A stretch of 64,000 nucleotides of DNA from Edaphobacter sp. GTDB taxonomy: Bacteria > Acidobacteriota > Terriglobia > Terriglobales > Acidobacteriaceae. The DNA lies in the NCBI RefSeq assembly GCF_028283685.1, contig NZ_JAPWKF010000010.1, forward strand, positions 248,001 to 312,000. The letters are read 5' to 3'. Below are positions 1-8,417 of this stretch, piece after piece (within the stretch, counting starts at the first letter, position 1; each line of letters starts with the position of its first letter). The notes under the pieces are model-generated. The model was not told the origin of the DNA, did no database searches, and saw only the letters and a list, made by a program, of their open reading frames with translations. The translations under genes and the position numbers were made by a program.

Positions 1-373
1 CGTGATCCTCCAGCTTGAAGCTGCTGGCTGCTTTGAAGACAAGCTTGCCGTCCTTTACCTCGAAATCGCGAAGCGAATCGTAGTCGCTGAGGACGAAGAC
101 ATTCCGGTTCCAATACGCCATCGACCCGTAGATTCCGCGCGATGTCGGAATCGTCTGGACGGCATGGCTGTTGCTTCCTTTTTGAAAATGCCCCAGGCGG
201 TCGCGATCGACTACGTAGATCATGGGCCCCTTGCCTCCAACGACGGCGAGGTGCGCGTGCGGGCCGGGCTGGTCGGGCAGGAGCATCGGGCCGCCCGATC
301 CAAGATCGTGATCCTTCGCATTGAGTTCGTCTGCGTTGAACGGCGTGAAATAGTCGACCGGCTTCAACTTTGA
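1..373 (-). CDS. PQQ-type beta-propeller protein, downstream fragment after frameshift (runs off window)
   Basis: The minus-strand frame beginning at 373 is open to base 1 and continues the protein encoded at 364..1314 after a one-base shift. The translated stretch starts SKLKPVDYFTPFN and contains beta-propeller-like strands such as MIYVVDRDRLG and VFVLSDYDSLRDF. It has no start codon or ribosome site of its own, so it is the C-terminal part of the same gene, not a separate one. The true end of the gene lies outside the window. Identity as a propeller protein rests on the continuity with the upstream part. Confidence 0.75.
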
Positions 374-1314
374 CCATCGGCGCGCAGCTTGAGGAGGGTG
401 TCTCCGTAGTCTCTGCCTCCCGAGGAGACGTCGAACTGACCGTTACCCGTCGCGACAAAGACATTTCCTTCCTTGTCCGCTGCGGGCGAGGTGTCGCTGG
501 CCCAGATTCCGCTGTCATCGGCATCGGGCGAGGTGTTGAAGACCCCCTTCTGCTTCAGCGTCGCAGCGTCGTAGGCCATGATCCAACCGTGGTACGGTCC
601 AACGTCGCAGGACGAGCCCCAGGTGAGATAGACCAGGCCGTTCGAGAGCAGGAGGCCTGCTCGAGGATTCTCCCGCAGCGGATCGAAGGCCACGCGAGTA
701 ACCTGACTGCCTGCCCCGGTTCCCTGCGCCGATGCCTTTATCTCGACCGGGCCGCCCAGCTTCTCCGCGCCGGACGTTACGGACAGGGCATGAATCTTCT
801 GCTGGTACTGCACCTTTGCCGGGAGGCTCGGATCCTTTGTGCGGGCCAGCACGTAGAGGATGCCGGATTTCGCATCGATCACCGGCGTCGACGTGATTCC
901 CACCTCCGGCTGCGTGAAGGGGCACATGACATCGCTGGCGGGAACCGTATCAACATCCCCATGCACAAAGCTCACGTGCCAGAGTGGCGTGGACGGCTTT
1001 CCGTATGCGTCGAAGGCATAGACGCTGTCATGCTCGGTGACGATGAAGACGACGTCGTGTTTTCCCTTGCCGGGGATCGTCACGCCGGAGAGAAACAGCG
1101 GCTGGGCGTAGATATCTCCGTCGACCTTCAGGGTGAAGAGCTTTCCGAACTGGCGGGAGTTGACGTTACGCGGCGTCAGCTTCGTCTCATGGACGTAAGC
1201 ACCGGTACGCGCGTTGTCGTATTGGGCGGTCGTCATCTGCGGATGGGCTGGAGGAGCCAACATGACGACTGCGAGGATCACACCAAGCGGAAGCCTGCAC
1301 CGGAACCGTCTCAT
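364..1314 (-). CDS. Exported PQQ-type beta-propeller repeat protein, N-terminal part (ends at a frameshift)
   Basis: The 316-residue product starts at ATG 1314, preceded by a GAAGGTGAGG ribosome site, and has a signal peptide (MRRFRCRLPLGVILAV, likely cut after AHPQ). The mature part resembles quinoprotein-like propellers: repeated strands such as VVFIVTEHDSVYAFDA and LYVLARTKD. It should act in the periplasm; the substrate is unknown, and family members need not bind PQQ. The reading stops early with ADGQS-stop, while the next frame continues ADG-SKLKPVDYF without a break, so one base has been lost near 373-375. An in-frame extension to 1395 exists but would put the signal peptide inside the protein. 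Confidence 0.8.
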   Translation of the reverse strand: MRRFRCRLPLGVILAVVMLAPPAHPQMTTAQYDNARTGAYVHETKLTPRNVNSRQFGKLFTLKVDGDIYAQPLFLSGVTIPGKGKHDVVFIVTEHDSVYAFDAYGKPSTPLWHVSFVHGDVDTVPASDVMCPFTQPEVGITSTPVIDAKSGILYVLARTKDPSLPAKVQYQQKIHALSVTSGAEKLGGPVEIKASAQGTGAGSQVTRVAFDPLRENPRAGLLLSNGLVYLTWGSSCDVGPYHGWIMAYDAATLKQKGVFNTSPDADDSGIWASDTSPAADKEGNVFVATGNGQFDVSSGGRDYGDTLLKLRADGQS

Positions 1315-1415
1315 ACCTGCCTCACCTTCCCTGCGATGACGGGGATGGATTCGTGGTCGGAATCCGACTATATCTATACGCAGCGATGGCGTCAATTTCG
1401 GAGCTTAAAAGCAGA

Positions 1416-1444
1416 GCCGCCGCGAGAGGGCATCTCGCGGCGGC
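1416..1444 (-). terminator. Hairpin terminator after glyA
   Basis: A perfect 12-bp inverted repeat (GCCGCCGCGAGA / TCTCGCGGCGGC) has a 5-base loop. On the minus strand it lies 26 bases past the glyA stop and is followed by TCTGCTTTT, so it fits an intrinsic terminator for glyA. Confidence 0.8.
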
Positions 1445-1470
1445 GTTGTGCATGAAGCCGGATGGGTTGG

Positions 1471-2748
1471 TTAGGCGACAGGCTGGGGCTGGCGCAGGAA
1501 CTCGTACAGAGGGAAGCGGTCGGCCAGTTCGGTGACCTCGCCGTGGATCTTCTTGAGCGCACCCTCGTCGTTGCGGTTCTCGAGCGCACGGGCGATCCAG
1601 ACGGCGACCTGCTTCATCTCGCCTTCCTTCATGCCGCGCGTGGTGAGCGCCGGGGTGCCGATGCGGATGCCCGAGGGCTTCATCGGCGGGTTGGTGTCAT
1701 ATGGAATGGCGTTCTTGTTGACCGTGATACCGGCCGCGCCCAGGGCGTTCTCCGCCTCGGAGCCGAACATGCCCTTCTGGAAGACATCGACCAGCATGAG
1801 GTGGTTATCGGTGCCGCCGGAGACGATGCGGAAGCCCTCGGCGGCGAGCGCCTCGGCCAGCACCTTCGCGTTCTTGACCACCTGATGCGCGTAGGTCGAG
1901 AAGGAGGGATCGAGCGCCTCCTTGAAGGCCACGGCCTTGGCGGCGACGATGTGCATCAGCGGTCCGCCCTGCTGTCCGGGGAAGACGGAGCGGTCGACCG
2001 AGGCGGCGAGATCCTGCTGGCAGAGGATCAGACCGGCGCGGGGTCCGCGGAGGGTCTTGTGCGTGGTCGTGGTGACGATCTGCGCGTGCGGCACGGGCGA
2101 GGGGTGCGCTCCACCGGCGACGAGACCGGCAAAGTGAGCCATGTCGATGAAGAGGTAGGCACCGACCTTGTCGGCGATGGCGCGCATGCGGGCGAAGTCC
2201 CAGAAGCGCGGGTAGGCAGAGCCTCCGCCGACGATGACCTTGGGCTTCTCGGCGACGGCCTTGGCCTCGAGCTCGTCGTAGTCGATGGTCTCGGTGTCCT
2301 TGCGGACCTGGTAGCCGACGATGCGGTAGAGCTTGCCGGAGAAGTTGAGCTTGTGGCCGTGGGTCAGGTGGCCGCCGTGCGCGAGGTCGAGACCGAGGAC
2401 GGTGTCGCCCGGATTGATGATCGACATGTAGGCCGCGGCGTTGGCCTGCGAGCCGGACGAGGGCTGCACGTTGGCGTGCTCGGCGCCGAAGAGCTTCTTG
2501 GCGCGGTCGCGGGCCAGGTTCTCGACGATGTCGGCGAACTCGCAGCCGCCGTAGTAGCGCTTGCCGGGATAGCCCTCGGCGTACTTGTTGGTGAAGACGG
2601 TGCCTGCGGCCTCGAGCACGGCGCGGGAGACGAAGTTCTCCGAGGCGATCATCTCCAGTCCCTCGTGCTGACGGAGGACCTCGTTTTCAACTTGAGCGGC
2701 GATCTCGGGGTCAGCAATCGCAAGCGGGGCGTTCTGATCGATGGACAT
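1471..2748 (-). CDS. glyA: Serine hydroxymethyltransferase
   Basis: This 425-residue cytoplasmic PLP enzyme interconverts serine + tetrahydrofolate and glycine + 5,10-methylene-tetrahydrofolate, the main one-carbon entry point. Full length for the family. Diagnostic segments are EMIASENFVS (residues 32-41), YAEGYPGKRYYGG (56-68), QPSSGSQAN (95-103) and the PLP-lysine motif TTTTHKTLRGPR with Lys231. The start at MSIDQNAPLA agrees with the usual N terminus. It is transcribed alone, with its own terminator downstream and a divergent gene upstream. I saw no glycine or folate riboswitch in the 200-bp leader. Confidence 0.98.
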   Translation of the reverse strand: MSIDQNAPLAIADPEIAAQVENEVLRQHEGLEMIASENFVSRAVLEAAGTVFTNKYAEGYPGKRYYGGCEFADIVENLARDRAKKLFGAEHANVQPSSGSQANAAAYMSIINPGDTVLGLDLAHGGHLTHGHKLNFSGKLYRIVGYQVRKDTETIDYDELEAKAVAEKPKVIVGGGSAYPRFWDFARMRAIADKVGAYLFIDMAHFAGLVAGGAHPSPVPHAQIVTTTTHKTLRGPRAGLILCQQDLAASVDRSVFPGQQGGPLMHIVAAKAVAFKEALDPSFSTYAHQVVKNAKVLAEALAAEGFRIVSGGTDNHLMLVDVFQKGMFGSEAENALGAAGITVNKNAIPYDTNPPMKPSGIRIGTPALTTRGMKEGEMKQVAVWIARALENRNDEGALKKIHGEVTELADRFPLYEFLRQPQPVA

Positions 2749-2949
2749 AAGGCTATTTTATTCCAGCCGCCCCCTGCATCGCCCTGGGCCTCTGAGACCT
2801 CGACCGCCCTACGAGGTGTTCGGCCGGGTTTTGGTGGCGCTGAAGCGCTTTGTGCCTCGGATTATCAATGCGTGAAGCTCATCTGCGGTATCGTGGACGA
2901 ACCAATCCCCCGGGCCACGCAGTTTTGATCTCTCTTTCAGGAGCTCGTC

Positions 2950-4203
2950 ATGGCGACGAAGAAGACCTCCCCTGCCGCAAGGAAGCCCGCGGTGAAGGCC
3001 GGCAGGATCGTATCGAAAACAAAGAGACTTACGGCCAGAGCAAAGAAGCCCACGGCGAAACCGGCCGCTGACCGTCCCCTGCCGAAGACCAACGTTGTCC
3101 CGGACGCCATCGACCTGCGCGATCGGCCGTATATGCCGTCGGTGATGCTGATTCCGGCGCAGATGCTGCTGCCCAGGCTGAAGATCCCTGTCCTAAACCA
3201 GCAGGAGACCAGCGCCTGCACCGGCTTCGCGCTCTCCAGCGTCATCTTTCACCTGCAGCACAAGGCCAAACGCGACAAGAGGCAGCAGGCGGTCTCGCCG
3301 TTCATGCTGTACTCCATGGCGCGGCGGTACGACGAGTTTCCCGGGGACCCGACCAAGGACACCGGTTCGAGTCTGCGTGGCGCCATGAAGGGCTGGTTCA
3401 AGTACGGCGCCTGCGCTGCGCCGCTGTGGCAGGACGAGGATATGCCCGCGCCGGTCAAGAATCCTGCCAAAGACTGGTGGCAGGATGCGGTCAAGCGCCC
3501 GCTGGGCGCCTACTACCGCGTGGACACACGCAGCGTGACCGACATGCAGGTGGCTCTGAACGAGATCGGCGTGCTGTACGCGAGCGCCGTCGTCCACTCC
3601 GGCTGGATGGAAGGCGTGAGGCCGCACCGCGATCCCAAGGTGCCGTTCTGGATCATTCCGCAGCGCAAACGCCTGCCCGGCGACGGCGCGCACGCCTTCG
3701 CCATCGTGGGCTACAACCGCGACGGCTTCATCGTCCACAACTCGTGGGACATGGACTGGGGAACGGGGGGGCGCGCCGTGCTCACCTACCAGGACTGGAC
3801 CGACAACGCGATGGACTGCTGGGTGGCGCAGCTGGGCGTGCCCACGCACCTGCACCAGGAGATCGCCGAGGCCAAGACCCTGCGCACCGACGCCGCCGGC
3901 CAGGTGCAGCTGGCCAGCGATGAGACGCTGCGCAACCGCGAGATCGCACCCTACATCATCGACATGGAGAACAACGGCCGCCTCAGCAATACAGGCGACT
4001 TCCGCACGCAGGACAGCGATGTGGACTGGCTGTTGAACGAGCAGATCAAACGCGTACGCGACGACTGGAAGCTGCCTGAAGGCGCGCCGATGGACATCGC
4101 CATCTACGCTCACGGCGGGCTGACGTCGGAGAACGGCGCGGCCGCAACAGCGGCCAGCTGGATTCCTGCGATGTACGAGAAGCAGATCTACCCCATTTTT
4201 TGA
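2950..4203 (+). CDS. C1-family (papain-like) cysteine peptidase domain plus start of alpha/beta-hydrolase (frameshifted gene, part 1)
   Basis: Residues 1-45 are a Lys/Ala-rich basic tail with no signal peptide. A papain-fold peptidase domain follows: VLNQQETSACTGFA gives the oxyanion Gln and nucleophile Cys90, GAHAFAIVGY gives His248 and HNSWDMDWG gives Asn264. Near residue 380, IAIYAHGGLTSENG is the first strand and oxyanion loop of an alpha/beta-hydrolase. The frame ends at YPIF-stop inside a T6 run, and the adjacent frame (4200..4931) continues the hydrolase. The native product is probably one protein of about 660 residues. Function is unknown; such two-enzyme fusions could process proteins in the cytoplasm or act as secreted effectors. 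Confidence 0.8.
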   Translation: MATKKTSPAARKPAVKAGRIVSKTKRLTARAKKPTAKPAADRPLPKTNVVPDAIDLRDRPYMPSVMLIPAQMLLPRLKIPVLNQQETSACTGFALSSVIFHLQHKAKRDKRQQAVSPFMLYSMARRYDEFPGDPTKDTGSSLRGAMKGWFKYGACAAPLWQDEDMPAPVKNPAKDWWQDAVKRPLGAYYRVDTRSVTDMQVALNEIGVLYASAVVHSGWMEGVRPHRDPKVPFWIIPQRKRLPGDGAHAFAIVGYNRDGFIVHNSWDMDWGTGGRAVLTYQDWTDNAMDCWVAQLGVPTHLHQEIAEAKTLRTDAAGQVQLASDETLRNREIAPYIIDMENNGRLSNTGDFRTQDSDVDWLLNEQIKRVRDDWKLPEGAPMDIAIYAHGGLTSENGAAATAASWIPAMYEKQIYPIF

Positions 4204-4931
4204 TGTGGGAGACGGACCTGTGGTCGACGCTGAAGAACATCTATGCCGATATCGACGCGAAGCAGCAACAGCAGCGCACCACCGGCGGCCCCTTCGACAA
4301 GATGCGGACATGGTGGGACGATCGCCTGGAGAAGCTGCTGACCGTGCCGGGATCGAAGGTGTGGGGCGAGATGAAACAGAATGCCGATGCGATCTCGTCG
4401 GCGCAGGACTCCGGCGGCCTGAAGCTGTACAAGGCCAGCACGCGGTCGCCGTACTTCAAGGACAAATCGAAGATACGGCTGCACCTGATCGGCCACTCGG
4501 CCGGAGCGATTGTGCATAGCTACATCGTCAACCGGCTGAAGTGGAACTTCGAGACGGTGAACTTTATGGCTCCCGCTGTGCGCGCCGACGTCTTCAAGGC
4601 GAACGTCGTCCCGGAGATCCTGAGCGGCCGCGTGAAGCAGTACAACCAGTTTCAGCTGACAGACGAGACCGAGTTGAAGGACCCGACCTGTCAGCCGATC
4701 CTCGGTTACAACCGATCGCTGCTCTACCTCGTCTCGCGCTCGTTCGAGAAGGGCGAAGAGACGCCGATCCTCGGCATGGAGAAGTACTTCAACAGCCAGA
4801 TCGGCTCCATGGGGCTGAAGAACATCAGCTTCTACGACGCTCCCGGCTCCTGCAGCAACAGCACAACGCACGGTGGCTTCGACGATGATCACACGACACG
4901 AGACAAAATTCTCGCGCTGATCAAGGGCTGA
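4200..4931 (+). CDS. Alpha/beta-hydrolase (lipase-like) domain, continuation of the papain fusion after a frameshift (part 2)
   Basis: This 243-codon open frame carries the rest of the hydrolase begun in 2950..4203. LHLIGHSAGAIVHSY is a GxSxG nucleophile elbow (Ser codon about 4497), and the C-terminal ASTTHGGFDDDH-like end (SNSTTHGGFDDD) could supply the catalytic His. The frame opens at a TTG/ATG with no ribosome site, directly at the T6 tract where the first frame stops; adding one T restores a continuous reading through YPIF-LMWETDLW. I therefore treat it as the second half of one gene rather than an independent hydrolase. Confidence 0.75.
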   Translation: MMWETDLWSTLKNIYADIDAKQQQQRTTGGPFDKMRTWWDDRLEKLLTVPGSKVWGEMKQNADAISSAQDSGGLKLYKASTRSPYFKDKSKIRLHLIGHSAGAIVHSYIVNRLKWNFETVNFMAPAVRADVFKANVVPEILSGRVKQYNQFQLTDETELKDPTCQPILGYNRSLLYLVSRSFEKGEETPILGMEKYFNSQIGSMGLKNISFYDAPGSCSNSTTHGGFDDDHTTRDKILALIKG

Positions 4932-4958
4932 AGAGGCACGTATCGTTCGAGCCGAATA

Positions 4959-5666
4959 CTAAAGCTTTATTCCGAGTGCCCTAGCAGTCTTCGCTCCGAC
5001 CTCGCCGTCAGGGACGAGCCCCTTGCTTACCTGAAATGCCTGAACAGCGGCCGTCGTATGTGCATCGAACACTCCCCAGGTTCCCCCGGTATTGAAGCCT
5101 TTCTTCATCAGGGCGTTCTGAATTGCCTTGATCTTCGGAAGAGCGGTGCGGGTCTTCGTCTGACGAAGAACCATTTGCTTGAGCGCAAGCTGAGGTACTG
5201 CGGCTTCAGTCTGTGTATAAGCTATGCCTGGAACGAGAATGCCATAGTCCCATCTTCGGTTGGCCAAGCTTCCCCGGATCACTCCGTCGGCAGAAGAGTG
5301 AGCCTCGATTGTCCTTCCTGTGCCGTCGGAGATGACGATGTGACCACCAAGACCATTTGGAACTGCCAGCCGCATTATCGCGGCACCTGGCGTTCGAGCT
5401 GCGACAGCGACTGTCACCTTCTGTCCCATCTTTTGCGCATCTCTCGCCCAGTAGCCAGTAAATGCATCCGCAGTTGCAGGGTCAGAGTCATCGGAGGCAC
5501 AACCGTAAAGAATGCCTGCCGCCTGATAGACCATCCATGAAACGAACTCTGCACAGTCCCATGGACCGGTCCAGCCTGCATTGTTCTTCGGAACATTTGC
5601 TCCGAAGACATATGTCTCTCCAATGTGGGGGATAGCGAGTTTTACTAGATCTGCACCAGTGGCCAT
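4959..5666 (-). CDS. NlpC/P60-like peptidoglycan hydrolase with C-terminal peptidoglycan-binding domain
   Basis: The 235-residue product starts at ATG 5666 with a GGGAG ribosome site 7 bases upstream; earlier in-frame codons run into the antiporter gene. Residues 1-150 look like an NlpC/P60/CHAP-type amidase: GPWDCAEFVSW places a nucleophile at Cys38, GGHIVISDG gives His109. Residues about 170-235 match a PG_binding_1 repeat (KIKAIQNALMKKGF, FDAHTTAAVQAFQ). It should cleave peptide bonds in murein. It has no signal peptide, unlike housekeeping cell-wall enzymes, and the gene is visibly AT-richer than its neighbours, suggesting acquisition. An endolysin or delivered effector is possible. Confidence 0.8.
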   Translation of the reverse strand: MATGADLVKLAIPHIGETYVFGANVPKNNAGWTGPWDCAEFVSWMVYQAAGILYGCASDDSDPATADAFTGYWARDAQKMGQKVTVAVAARTPGAAIMRLAVPNGLGGHIVISDGTGRTIEAHSSADGVIRGSLANRRWDYGILVPGIAYTQTEAAVPQLALKQMVLRQTKTRTALPKIKAIQNALMKKGFNTGGTWGVFDAHTTAAVQAFQVSKGLVPDGEVGAKTARALGIKL

Positions 5667-5775
5667 AGAAAATCTCCCTTCGAGAAGTGAGGCCCGGTCA
5701 GATTTTTTTCTGATGCGGAAAGATATCGCATCTCCGTTCGGATTCAACACAATAATTATTCGTTCAAAGACCGAG

Positions 5776-6870
5776 CTACGCCTTCGCCACCTCGGGCAGG
5801 AAGTAGAAGACGATAGCGAGGATGACGTAGACGGCGAGCAGTTGCGCGCCCTCCAGCCAGTTGGTCTCGCCATCCTGCGCCACCTGCCCGGTGATGAGGA
5901 TGGCGAGGAAGATCGCCAGCACCTCAGCCGGAGAGAAGGCCAGGTCCATCGGACGCGGCCCGATGAAGTGGCTCAGGATCACCAGCAGCGGAGCGACCAG
6001 CAGCGCGATCTGTATGCTCGAACCCACTGCGACGCCAAACGACAGCTCCATCCTGTTCTTCATCGCGGCCATCACCGCCGTGCTGTGTTCCGCCGCATTG
6101 CCGATGATGGCGACGACGATGACACCGACGAAGACCTCCGTCATGCCGAAGGACTTCGCTGCCTCCTGCACCGAGCCGACGAGGATCTCGCTGATCCACG
6201 CGATGGCAGCCGTTGCCAGCGCCAGCGTGATGACGGCACGCACCAGGTTGGCCGGCTTTTCGCCGTGCTCTGCCTCTGCCTCCCCGTTCCCCGCGAACAG
6301 TGTCTTATGCGTGTAGAGCGAGAAGACGAGATGAGCCACATACGTCAGCAGCAGCACGACGGCGATGTCGAGACCAAGACGGTTCTCGCGGTCGTGCGCA
6401 CCGTAGTTCTGCAGATGATGAAAGGCCGCCGGCACGATGAGCCCGACGGAAGCCAGCGTCAGCAGAACGGCCTGCGCGCTCGCGGCAGTCTGGTTGAACT
6501 TCTGCTTTTTGAACTTCATGCCGCCGCAGAAGGCCGAGAGTCCGAAGACCAGCAGCACATTCCCTATGATCGATCCCGTCAGCGAGGCCTTCACCACGTC
6601 GTAGAGCCCACGCTGCAGCGCCGCGATGGCGATGATCAGCTCAGCCGCGTTGCCGAAGGTCGCATTCAGCAGGCCGCCGATTCCCTCACCCAGCCGCGAG
6701 GCGATCTGCTCGGTCGCATGACCGAGGATGCCCGCCAGCGGAATCACCGAGAGGCACGCAGAAAGAAAGATCCACGTATGCGCTTCCGGATGAAGAAACT
6801 CGAGCGCAATCGTAAGGGGTACAAAGACCAGCAGCCAGTTGAGCATAGCGTTCAACATAGCCGCTGGCAT
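5776..6870 (-). CDS. cax: Calcium/proton antiporter (CaCA superfamily)
   Basis: Inner-membrane protein of about 364 residues with some 11 hydrophobic helices. The two signature repeats of Ca2+/cation antiporters are clear: GLLNATFGNAAELIIAI in the first half and GVIVVAIIGNAAEHSTAV in the second, supplying the acidic cation-binding residues. It likely exports Ca2+ in exchange for H+. The start is uncertain: ATG 6870, 6858 and 6846 and a TTG at 6882 are all in frame and none has a strong ribosome site; only a few residues are affected. The gene is divergent from the LigD polymerase gene 65 bp away. Confidence 0.92.
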   Translation of the reverse strand: MPAAMLNAMLNWLLVFVPLTIALEFLHPEAHTWIFLSACLSVIPLAGILGHATEQIASRLGEGIGGLLNATFGNAAELIIAIAALQRGLYDVVKASLTGSIIGNVLLVFGLSAFCGGMKFKKQKFNQTAASAQAVLLTLASVGLIVPAAFHHLQNYGAHDRENRLGLDIAVVLLLTYVAHLVFSLYTHKTLFAGNGEAEAEHGEKPANLVRAVITLALATAAIAWISEILVGSVQEAAKSFGMTEVFVGVIVVAIIGNAAEHSTAVMAAMKNRMELSFGVAVGSSIQIALLVAPLLVILSHFIGPRPMDLAFSPAEVLAIFLAILITGQVAQDGETNWLEGAQLLAVYVILAIVFYFLPEVAKA

Positions 6871-6935
6871 CGCATGAAGCAATATCCGGCGATGCGCCCT
6901 TCGACAAATTCGCCTGCAATCGCTACCCTGTCCCG

Positions 6936-8417
6936 GTGAGTGCAGACGAGTCGGAACTGCTTTCGATCGACGGCCACCAGGTGCGGGTATCGCATCCGGA
7001 GAAGCTCTACTTCTCGCAGCAGGTGCGCGTCACCAAGCTCGACCTCGTGCGCTACTATCTTGCGGTCGCGCCCGGTGCGCTGCAGGGCATACGCGATCGT
7101 CCCATCGTGCTCAAGCGCTTCGTCAACGGCGCCGAGGCCGAACCGTTCTACCAGAAGCGTGCGCCGAGCGATAAGCCTGCATGGATGCGCAGCGTCACGC
7201 TGTCCTTTCCTTCGGGTCGCACCGCCGAGGAGATCGTCGTCGACGATGCCGCCGGACTCGCGTGGATCGTCAACCTCGGCTGCATGGAGCTGCATCCGCA
7301 CCCCGTTCGGACCGGCGATCTCGACCACCCCGACGAGTTGCGCGTCGATCTTGATCCGCAGCCCGGCGTTGGCTGGGATGACGTGCGCCGCGTCGCGATG
7401 GAGGTAAAGACGCAGCTCGAAGAGGTCGGCCTGCGCGGCTGGCCCAAGACCTCCGGTTCGCGCGGCATCCACATCAACGTGCGCATTGCGCCCCGCTGGA
7501 CCTTCACCGAGGTACGCCGCGCCGCGCTTGCGCTCTCACGCGCAGTCGAACGCCGCGTGCCGCAACTAGCCAGCTCGAAGTGGTGGAAGGAGGAGCGGCA
7601 CGGCGTCTTCCTCGACTACAACCAGAACGCGAAGGATCGCACCACCTGCTCGGCCTACTCGGTGCGACCGCTGCCGGATGCGCGCGTGTCGACACCGCTC
7701 GCGTGGGATGAGGTGATGACGTGCGATGCCGCCGACTTCACCATCTTCACCGTGCCGGATCGCTTCACCGCAAAGGGCAATCTGCTCGACGCGATGGACA
7801 GCGAGCCCGGCTCGTTGGATGCCCTGCTCGATCTTGCGGCACGCGATGAGGCCTCGGGGCTGGGCGACGCGCCCTGGCCGCCGCACTTCCGCAAGATGGA
7901 GGGCGAGGGTGCGCGTGTAGCACCTTCGCGAGCAAAGAGGAAGAAAGAAAAGTCGTTTGCCAGCCAGATGGATGAAGGCTTCGGCGAGCATCGTTTTCGC
8001 GGCCGTTCGAAGAAGCTCGAAGAAGAGAGCGGCACCGAGACCGATCCCGCGGCAAAGGCCGAGCAGAAGCCGCGTCGCACACGTGTCTCTTCGCAGCCGC
8101 TGATTATCGTCGCCCAGTCGCCCGACAAGGCCGCTGCCGAGGCGGGACTGGAGCGGTGGAAGCAAGCCCACCCCGAGGCGGCGGCCCTGCTCGCCGTGGA
8201 CGACGTGCTCGTCGATCGCATGCGCGGCGCGTCGTACGTCTGGTATCGCATTCGCGTGAACCTGCGCCACGTTCCTGAAGAGCAGCGGCCGCAGCAGCAG
8301 ACGCCCGATCCTGACGATGACCCGACGCGGGCCTGGCGCGAGGGCGGTTCCGAAGCAGCGCCAAAGCGCACGCGGAAGAAGAAACCCTCAGCGACCAACG
8401 GAGAAGATGTCGGCTAG
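6936..8417 (+). CDS. ligD: LigD-type polymerase/primase domain protein (NHEJ), stand-alone
   Basis: 493 residues from a GTG start. Residues 1-290 form the archaeo-eukaryotic-primase-type polymerase domain of LigD: HPEKLYF near the N terminus, ELRVDLDPQPG with metal-binding Asp138 and Asp140, TSGSRGIHI and FLDYNQNAKDRTT. It fills ends during non-homologous end joining, preferring ribonucleotides. The C-terminal 200 residues are a Lys/Arg/Glu-rich linker and a short folded-looking segment (about 395-465) unlike the LigD phosphoesterase or ligase domains. The ligase is encoded separately and convergently next door, the two genes overlapping by 30 bp. No Ku gene lies in the window. Confidence 0.9.
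   Translation: MSADESELLSIDGHQVRVSHPEKLYFSQQVRVTKLDLVRYYLAVAPGALQGIRDRPIVLKRFVNGAEAEPFYQKRAPSDKPAWMRSVTLSFPSGRTAEEIVVDDAAGLAWIVNLGCMELHPHPVRTGDLDHPDELRVDLDPQPGVGWDDVRRVAMEVKTQLEEVGLRGWPKTSGSRGIHINVRIAPRWTFTEVRRAALALSRAVERRVPQLASSKWWKEERHGVFLDYNQNAKDRTTCSAYSVRPLPDARVSTPLAWDEVMTCDAADFTIFTVPDRFTAKGNLLDAMDSEPGSLDALLDLAARDEASGLGDAPWPPHFRKMEGEGARVAPSRAKRKKEKSFASQMDEGFGEHRFRGRSKKLEEESGTETDPAAKAEQKPRRTRVSSQPLIIVAQSPDKAAAEAGLERWKQAHPEAAALLAVDDVLVDRMRGASYVWYRIRVNLRHVPEEQRPQQQTPDPDDDPTRAWREGGSEAAPKRTRKKKPSATNGEDVG

Noticed and set aside
2749..2949. Possible riboswitch in the glyA leader
   Set aside because: No glycine- or folate-aptamer core motifs could be matched; the leader looks unstructured.
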